DNA of 9,842 bases from Candidatus Segatella violae (GTDB lineage Bacteria; Bacteroidota; Bacteroidia; Bacteroidales; Bacteroidaceae). The notes under the pieces are model-generated. The model saw only the letters and a program-made list of their open reading frames with translations. It was not told where the DNA came from and ran no database searches. Made by a program: the position numbers and the translations under genes. Positions 6,181 through 9,842 of the stretch are shown piece after piece (position 1 is the first letter of the stretch; every line of letters begins with the position of its first letter). The stretch lies in contig DJSH01000067.1 in the NCBI GenBank assembly GCA_002440225.1, positions 11,784 to 21,625 on the forward strand. Direction: 5' to 3'.

Positions 6181-6909
6181 TTATAATTCTTTTAAGAACG
6201 CCTCCGCTTCACGAAGCGTTTCTTGCTTGCCGACATCCATCAGCTTGAGGTCGTTCTTCACGTAGCCCTCGATGCGCACCTTGTCGCAATGCTTCAGATA
6301 GAAGTCCATGATAGGGAACTTGTCGGGCTCATCGTCCATCAATGGGAAGAGCGATGGGGCTACCATGTGAATGCCGGAGAAGGCATACATCTTATATTTC
6401 TTCGGGTCGAGATCCTTGTAGGGGCTCTTCACCTCGCCGGTCTCTATGTTGGTCCAACCCACCAATCTCATCGTATCATCGAAGAGGAGATAACGCTTGG
6501 TTTTTCGCTCGCTTACCAAAAGGCGAGCAGCAAGAGGTAATGGCTGATAGAATTTCTTCAAATCCACATTACTCAATATATCGACATTATGGATGAGGAT
6601 TGGCTCCGTCTGGTCGAAGAGCGGCCATGCTTTCTTGATGCCACCACCTGTTTCGAGAAGCTTGTCGGTCTCGTCGCTGATACGAATATCCAAGCCGAAG
6701 TTATCGTTGTCGCGGAGGTAGTCGATGATTTGATTAGAGAAGTGGTGAACGTTCACTACAATGCGAGTGAACCCTGCATCTTTCAACTGAAAGATGACTC
6801 GTTTGAGCAAAGGTTCTCCCCCTACCCTTACCAACGCCTTCGGAATGCGGTCGGTAAGAGGCTTTAGGCGAGTGCCCAAACCTGCTGCGAATATCATTGC
6901 TTGCATCAT
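6181..6909 (-). CDS. murU: MurU-like sugar-1-phosphate nucleotidyltransferase
   Basis: The 242-residue protein is a single nucleotidyltransferase domain. It has MIFAAGLGTRLKPLTD at 5-20 (nucleotide-binding loop), PKALV at 23-27, LETGGGI at 84-90, and NVD at 107-109, whose Asp109 should bind the metal. LETGGG with a short length and no C-terminal hexapeptide repeats fits MurU (MurNAc-1-phosphate uridylyltransferase) better than RmlA, GalU or GlmU. The nearby AmgK-like kinase supplies the expected partner, so the pair could convert cell-wall amino sugars to UDP-sugars and bypass de novo synthesis. The substrate is inferred and not shown by the sequence. Two adjacent ATGs (6909, 6906) could start the protein. 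The gene follows the 34-residue membrane ORF by 15 bases and precedes guaA by 33, which suggests one transcript. Confidence 0.8.
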   Translation of the reverse strand: MMQAMIFAAGLGTRLKPLTDRIPKALVRVGGEPLLKRVIFQLKDAGFTRIVVNVHHFSNQIIDYLRDNDNFGLDIRISDETDKLLETGGGIKKAWPLFDQTEPILIHNVDILSNVDLKKFYQPLPLAARLLVSERKTKRYLLFDDTMRLVGWTNIETGEVKSPYKDLDPKKYKMYAFSGIHMVAPSLFPLMDDEPDKFPIMDFYLKHCDKVRIEGYVKNDLKLMDVGKQETLREAEAFLKEL

Positions 6910-6924
6910 TCTTACTGTATTTTA

Positions 6925-7029
6925 CTATTCATCGCTCAAAAAGCGCTTACCCGAATCAGAATGAAGCCAAATAAGCATTGCGATACCTACAACAAAAAGT
7001 ATTGCGTAAACTAAAGCCAATCCTTGCAT
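6925..7029 (-). CDS. 34-residue single-pass membrane protein
   Basis: A short frame runs from ATG (7029-7027) to TAG (6927-6925). The peptide has one hydrophobic helix, ALVYAILFVVGIAMLIWL, at residues 5-22. A polar tail with SGKR and an acidic end (SDE) follows. It sits 12 bases after the 84-residue membrane protein gene and 15 bases before murU, in the same direction, so it fills an otherwise unexplained gap in the operon. A clean transmembrane segment in a tight operon slot argues for a real gene. I do not recognise the family. It may partner the 84-residue protein. Confidence 0.6.
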   Translation of the reverse strand: MQGLALVYAILFVVGIAMLIWLHSDSGKRFLSDE

Positions 7030-7041
7030 GATTCTATCTTT

Positions 7042-7296
7042 TTAATATTTAACATTCGGTTTCAAAATATTATTAGCCATATAAGCAAACATAAGTGTTA
7101 CTATCGATCCACCAAATATGCATAAATAATTATACACATTCATCTCGCCGCCCGTCACCAATGGCGACAGACCTCCGATGCCGACTCCTGTGATACAAAG
7201 TTTCGCCACATCATAGAGGAAAGCAGAAAGCATTTCTCTCTGCTTCTGCTTCCTCTCCGATATTTTATTTTTCGATAACCTTTCTTCTTCTGCCAT
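7042..7296 (-). CDS. 84-residue small membrane protein (two predicted helices)
   Basis: Residues 1-22 are highly charged (EEERLSKNK, RKQKQRE). Two hydrophobic segments follow, about 26-47 (FLYDVAKLCITGVGIGG...) and 55-77 (YNYLCIFGGSIVTLMFAYMA). The FL.DVAKL...G pattern resembles small two-helix Bacteroidales proteins of the DUF6722 kind, but the assignment is tentative. The charged head is probably cytoplasmic, with both ends inside. A strong promoter precedes it by about 20 bases, and the 34-residue membrane protein follows by 12 bases, making this the first gene of the 84-34-murU-guaA run. No function can be stated. Confidence 0.7.
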   Translation of the reverse strand: MAEEERLSKNKISERKQKQREMLSAFLYDVAKLCITGVGIGGLSPLVTGGEMNVYNYLCIFGGSIVTLMFAYMANNILKPNVKY

Positions 7297-7317
7297 AGCT
7301 AGTATATTTTACTTTTG

Positions 7318-7347
7318 CAAAATTACGCCTTTTTTCTTAAAGCACAA
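7318..7347 (-). promoter_or_regulatory. Promoter of the small-membrane-protein/murU/guaA operon
   Basis: On the minus strand TAATTTTG (7325-7318) matches TAnnTTTG, with TTG at 7347-7345 exactly 19 bases upstream. Transcription should begin near 7312, about 16 bases before the ATG at 7296. It lies directly after the stop of the kinase-RapZ gene and is the only promoter box I find for the four genes down to guaA. Confidence 0.75.
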
Positions 7348-7364
7348 AATATTCTGCGATATTT

Positions 7365-8909
7365 CTACGCTTTAGCTGGCAAAACCTGCTCTATCTTCTG
7401 TTCTCTATGGCAAATTCGTACTTCTACACCAAACTTTTCGTGGATATGCTCCGCCAAATGCTGGGCGGAATATACACTGCGATGCTGACCGCCCGTACAT
7501 CCGAAGCAGAACATCAGGGAGGTAAAACCTCGCTGGATGTAGCGGTTCACATGATGGTCGGCCAACGCATACACATGCTCCAAGAACTTCAATATCTCGC
7601 CATCATCCTCCAGGAATCTTATCACTGGCTCATCCAAGCCAGTCAACTTCTTGTAAGGCTCGTATCTTCCAGGATTGTGCGTGCTTCGGCAATCGAACAC
7701 ATAGCCTCCGCCATTGCCCGATGGATCCTCAGGAATGCCTTTCTTATAGGAGAAGCTAAACACTCGTACCACCAACGGTCCCTTGCCATCATACTTCGAG
7801 AAAGTGGCTGGCCCATCCTGTGGATGCGAACGATAAATATTCTTGTCGGCTACCTTGAAACCATCGGCACGACTCGTGGCTACAGCCTCTATCTGTTTGA
7901 ACTGTGGCAACTCGGTGAGACGTCTCAGCATATCCATCATATAAGGATAAGGAAATACCTTCTCGCCCATCTTCAAGAGGTCACGAAGATTCTGGATAGC
8001 TGGCGGAATACTGTCGAGGAAATGCTTCTTTCTCTCGAAGTAACCACGGAATCCGTAGGCACCCAACACCTGCAAAGTGCGGAAGAGCACGAAGAGACTC
8101 AGGCGATTCACGAAATGGCGAACCGATGGCACCTCGGTATAGTTCTTGAGCGACTGATAATACTCCCAAACCAACTCCCTGCGCAACTTGAACGAATACT
8201 TAGCCGATGCCTGCCAAAGGAAGGAAGCCAAGTCGTAATAGAATGGTCCCTTTCTGCCGCCTTGGAAATCAATAAAGTATGGATTGCCTTCAGGGTCAAG
8301 CATGATGTTGCGAGCCTGGAAGTCACGATACAGGAAACTATCCATCTGCTCAGAAGTCAAGTCCTTGGCAAAGAGACGGAAGTTCGCCTCCAACTTCAAT
8401 TCGTGGAAATCCAAGTCTGTAGGCTTCAAGAAACAGTACTTGAAGTAGTTGAGGTCGAAGAGCACACTATCCACGTCAAACTCCGGCTGCGGATAGCAGT
8501 TGCTCCAATCCAACCCACGGGCTCCCCGTATCTGGATGTTAGGCAACTGGCGGATAGTCTTCACCAGCAGTTCCTTCTCCTTCTGGTTGTATCTGCCCCC
8601 AGCCTCACGTCCCCCCTTAATGGCATCGAAGAGCGAAGTGCTGCCCAAGTCTTCCTGGATATAATAGAGTTCATCGTCGCTCACAGCCAACACCTTTGGC
8701 ACAGGCAACTGTCTGAGCGTAAAATGATTGGCAAGATAGACGAAGGCATGATCCTCGTCACGGCTGGTTCCGATGACACCGATGACGGTGGAACCATCCT
8801 GCTTAACCATGCGAAAATATTGGCGGTTGCTCCCTTGTCCCGGCAACTTCACCACGCCAGCAGGTTCCTCCTGTGCCCACTGCTTATAGAGATTGATTAA
8901 CTTTTCCAC
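7365..8909 (-). CDS. AmgK-like sugar kinase fused to a RapZ C-terminal domain
   Basis: The 514-residue protein joins two domains. Residues 1-330 are an aminoglycoside-phosphotransferase-type kinase: nucleotide loop GQGSNRQYFR (24-33), hinge QEDLG (85-89), catalytic loop YRDFQARN (194-201, Asp196, Asn201), and metal-binding DFQ (214-216) followed by GPFYYDLASFLW. DFQ plus G-P-YDL-S/A-L matches the AmgK (MurNAc/GlcNAc anomeric kinase) group. Residues about 379-510 match the C-terminal domain of RapZ: VFSFSYKKGIP, VFDCR..HNP, LTGLDEPV, and GCTGGQHRSV (470-479). In E. coli that domain binds glucosamine-6-phosphate and small RNAs that control glmS. The N-terminal P-loop domain of RapZ is absent. 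Start: a GTG at 8909; no in-frame ATG lies between it and an upstream stop. The catalytic loop has Tyr194 in place of the common His. It follows the 71-residue membrane gene by 52 bases filled with heptamer repeats. Confidence 0.88.
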   Translation of the reverse strand: MEKLINLYKQWAQEEPAGVVKLPGQGSNRQYFRMVKQDGSTVIGVIGTSRDEDHAFVYLANHFTLRQLPVPKVLAVSDDELYYIQEDLGSTSLFDAIKGGREAGGRYNQKEKELLVKTIRQLPNIQIRGARGLDWSNCYPQPEFDVDSVLFDLNYFKYCFLKPTDLDFHELKLEANFRLFAKDLTSEQMDSFLYRDFQARNIMLDPEGNPYFIDFQGGRKGPFYYDLASFLWQASAKYSFKLRRELVWEYYQSLKNYTEVPSVRHFVNRLSLFVLFRTLQVLGAYGFRGYFERKKHFLDSIPPAIQNLRDLLKMGEKVFPYPYMMDMLRRLTELPQFKQIEAVATSRADGFKVADKNIYRSHPQDGPATFSKYDGKGPLVVRVFSFSYKKGIPEDPSGNGGGYVFDCRSTHNPGRYEPYKKLTGLDEPVIRFLEDDGEILKFLEHVYALADHHVNRYIQRGFTSLMFCFGCTGGQHRSVYSAQHLAEHIHEKFGVEVRICHREQKIEQVLPAKA

Positions 8910-8918
8910 TTGGTAATA

Positions 8919-8960
8919 ATGTTAAGTGCTAAATGTTAAGTATCAAATGCTAAGTGTTAA
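8919..8960. repeat. Six tandem heptamers (three 14-base units)
   Basis: Read on the + strand, the units are ATGTTAA, GTGCTAA, ATGTTAA, GTATCAA, ATGCTAA, GTGTTAA with no gaps, a consensus of RTGYTAA. In pairs they make three 14-base units. They fill the space between the stop of the 71-residue gene (8962) and the GTG start of the kinase gene (8909), ending nine bases before that start, where a ribosome would bind. Confidence 0.85.
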
Positions 8961-8961
8961 C

Positions 8962-9177
8962 TTACAGATTCTCGTTTTCCTTATTGAGCTTGCGACGCTT
9001 GCGGTCGTCGTCAATCTTCTGGGCGAAGTTATCACCGATGAAGAGAAGCAATAAGATACCTAGCGTAGTCAGGAACGAGTTTGTAGTCGTCATTCCCAAC
9101 TCAGCCTTTGTGATATAAATGAGTCCTCCGATAACAATCAGGAAGACCAATGCTTTTTTCCAGTCTAAACTATACAT
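8962..9177 (-). CDS. 71-residue small membrane protein
   Basis: Two hydrophobic segments are seen, about residues 8-22 (ALVFLIVIGGLIYIT) and 35-49 (FLTTLGILLLLFIGD). A strongly basic, charged tail follows (KIDDDRKRRKLNKENENL), probably cytoplasmic. The gene has its own promoter with a leader of about 20 nt. The next gene in the same direction, the AmgK-RapZ fusion, has no separate promoter in the repeat-filled gap, so both are likely on one mRNA. I do not recognise the family. Confidence 0.72.
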   Translation of the reverse strand: MYSLDWKKALVFLIVIGGLIYITKAELGMTTTNSFLTTLGILLLLFIGDNFAQKIDDDRKRRKLNKENENL

Positions 9178-9202
9178 TGCGCAATATCATAATTGTTTGG
9201 TG

Positions 9203-9232
9203 CAAAGATAGCATTTTTTGAGGAATACACAA
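9203..9232 (-). promoter_or_regulatory. Promoter of the 71-residue membrane protein and kinase-RapZ genes
   Basis: On the minus strand TATCTTTG (9210-9203) matches TAnnTTTG, with TTG at 9232-9230 exactly 19 bases upstream. Transcription should begin near 9197. Confidence 0.75.
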
Positions 9233-9262
9233 AAAGAATGGGGAACTATTTTCAATAAAAAG

Positions 9263-9391
9263 CGCAAAAAAAATCGGATGTCTCACGACAACCGATTTCC
9301 AAAAACAAACTACTTAAAAACTAATCTACTAAAACAAATCAAAAAAATATCTTTGTCGGCGACCGGAATCGCACGAATCTTCTTTATTTCG
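9263..9391 (-). ncRNA. Candidate intergenic small RNA (~130 nt)
   Basis: A promoter (9426-9396) and an intrinsic terminator (9298-9271 plus T-run) lie in order on the minus strand with no convincing ORF between. The transcript would run from about 9391 to about 9263 and is independent of groEL, whose own terminator lies upstream at 9471-9505, and of the 71-residue gene, whose promoter lies downstream. The middle is A/U-rich and probably unpaired. I recognise no known RNA family. The stretch 9178-9569 contains this unit plus the two flanking signals and nothing else I can support. Confidence 0.45.
9271..9298 (-). terminator. Intrinsic terminator of the candidate small RNA
   Basis: AAATCGG (9271-9277) pairs with CCGATTT (9292-9298). 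After one A-A mismatch TGTC (9279-9282) pairs with GACA (9287-9290) around the loop TCAC. On the minus strand the stem runs straight into eight T residues. Confidence 0.75.
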
Positions 9392-9395
9392 GTTG

Positions 9396-9426
9396 CAAAG
9401 TTACAAAAAAAGACTATTCGCTCCAA
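9396..9426 (-). promoter_or_regulatory. Promoter of the candidate small RNA
   Basis: On the minus strand TAACTTTG (9403-9396) matches TAnnTTTG, with TTG at 9426-9424 as -33 and a 20-base spacer. No start codon with a plausible gene follows before the terminator at 9298-9271. Confidence 0.6.
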
Positions 9427-9470
9427 ATAATTTTGCGAAATTTTGCATCTTTCAAAGAAAAAAAATAAAA

Positions 9471-9505
9471 AAACAGGGGTAATTCGTTGAGAATCACCCC
9501 TGTTT
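9471..9505 (-). terminator. Intrinsic terminator of groEL
   Basis: AAACAGGGGT (9471-9480) pairs with ACCCCTGTTT (9496-9505). After a single A-C mismatch ATTC (9482-9485) pairs with GAAT (9491-9494) around a five-base loop. On the minus strand it is followed by a long T-rich run (TTTTTTTATTTTTTTT), so termination should be efficient. It lies about 65 bases after the groEL stop. Confidence 0.88.
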
Positions 9506-9569
9506 GATATATTTGGCTTGCAAATGTAGTCTCGGATACATCTACACCATCTTGCTTTTTTTGACCCAA

Positions 9570-9842
9570 TTACATCATGCCGCCCATGCCTGGAGCTGCA
9601 GGTGCTGCTGGAGCAGCTGGCTCTGGTTTGTCAACCAAGACGCACTCTGTAGTCAAGAACAAGCCTGCGATAGAAGCTGCATTCTCCAAAGCTACACGCT
9701 CTACCTTGGCTGGGTCAACGATACCTGCCTTGCGCATATCCTCGTAAACATCCTTGCGAGCATTGTAACCGAAGTCACCTTCGCCCTCACGTACCTTGTT
9801 GACTACCACTGAGCCTTCGCCACCGGCGTTGGCAACAATCTG
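9570..9842 (-). CDS. groEL: Chaperonin GroEL, C-terminal 90 residues (runs off the right edge)
   Basis: GroEL forms the 14-subunit ring that folds cytosolic proteins with GroES. Only the end is present, about one sixth of the usual ~540 residues. The visible part includes GDFGYNARKDVYEDMRKAG, GIVDPAKVERVALENAAS and LFLTTECVLVDKPE, all standard for the equatorial domain. The tail is Ala/Pro-rich and ends PGMGGMM, the flexible glycine-methionine tail that lies inside the ring cavity. The stop is TAA at 9572-9570. Promoter and groES, if adjacent, lie outside the window. Confidence 0.97.
   Translation of the reverse strand, partial: QIVANAGGEGSVVVNKVREGEGDFGYNARKDVYEDMRKAGIVDPAKVERVALENAASIAGLFLTTECVLVDKPEPAAPAAPAAPGMGGMM

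Noticed and set aside
7347..7364. AAATAT/ATATTT hairpin after the kinase-RapZ stop codon
   Set aside because: The stem is entirely A-T, lacks a T-run, and overlaps the -33 box of the next promoter, so I do not call a terminator.
7407..8900. Long open frame on the + strand opposite the kinase-RapZ gene (497 codons)
   Set aside because: It is antisense to a gene with two clear domains and has no promoter or motif of its own.
9348..9355. TATCTTTG on the + strand
   Set aside because: It matches the -7 box, but there is no TTG at the -33 distance and no gene follows on that strand before groEL's terminator.
9218..9430. 70-codon + strand frame across the candidate small RNA
   Set aside because: It is mostly Lys/Asn from A-rich DNA and crosses the promoter and terminator of the opposite strand.
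1..9842. CRISPR array, complete tRNA, rRNA or insertion sequence
   Set aside because: No spaced direct repeats of CRISPR size, no full tRNA cloverleaf, no rRNA and no transposase were seen.

Overview
The window looks like a chromosomal segment from a Bacteroidales bacterium, most likely a Prevotella/Segatella-type member of the Prevotellaceae. The main reason is the promoters. Seven places upstream of genes or of a candidate RNA carry the Bacteroidota -7 box TAnnTTTG, and six of these have a TTG about 19-20 bases upstream as the -33 element. Gene content agrees: an HU-related protein with a C-terminal extension, an AAA-ATPase/PD-(D/E)XK protein of the type found in many copies in Bacteroidales, a lipoprotein with an acidic stretch after the lipid cysteine, and a GroEL tail ending in GMGGMM. 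The genus is inferred, not proven.

Bases 1-2750 (mostly + strand) are accessory in character. They hold an HU-related DNA-binding protein with a C-terminal helical extension, then a HipB-like XRE regulator whose partner toxin has been lost. Only about 40 codons of a HipA-like C-terminus remain directly downstream, followed by an antisense scrap that resembles a DUF1016/YhcG-type nuclease. After this debris come a probable surface lipoprotein of unknown function and about 290 bases of gene-free, hairpin-rich DNA.

Bases 2748-4540 (- strand) carry a 525-residue AAA-ATPase-like/PDDEXK protein. Its stop codon, and the stop codon of the neighbouring guaA, are each followed by a copy of the same 3' element: a short AT-rich tract and then a GC-rich nested hairpin. 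The gene is therefore bracketed by related terminator-like repeats.

Bases 4537-9177 (- strand) are a tidy metabolic region. In transcription order it encodes a 71-residue membrane protein; a sugar-kinase (AmgK-like) protein fused to a RapZ C-terminal domain; then, from a new promoter, an 84-residue membrane protein, a 34-residue membrane protein, a MurU-like nucleotidyltransferase, and GMP synthase (guaA). Kinase plus nucleotidyltransferase matches the two-step AmgK-MurU route from cell-wall amino sugar to UDP-sugar. The RapZ domain could add amino-sugar sensing or RNA binding; that part is inference. Six tandem heptamers sit just upstream of the kinase's GTG start.

Bases 9178-9842 contain a gene-free stretch with a complete promoter and a strong intrinsic terminator on the - strand but no convincing ORF between them, which is a candidate small RNA of about 130 nt. 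It is followed by the terminator and last 90 codons of groEL, which runs off the right edge.
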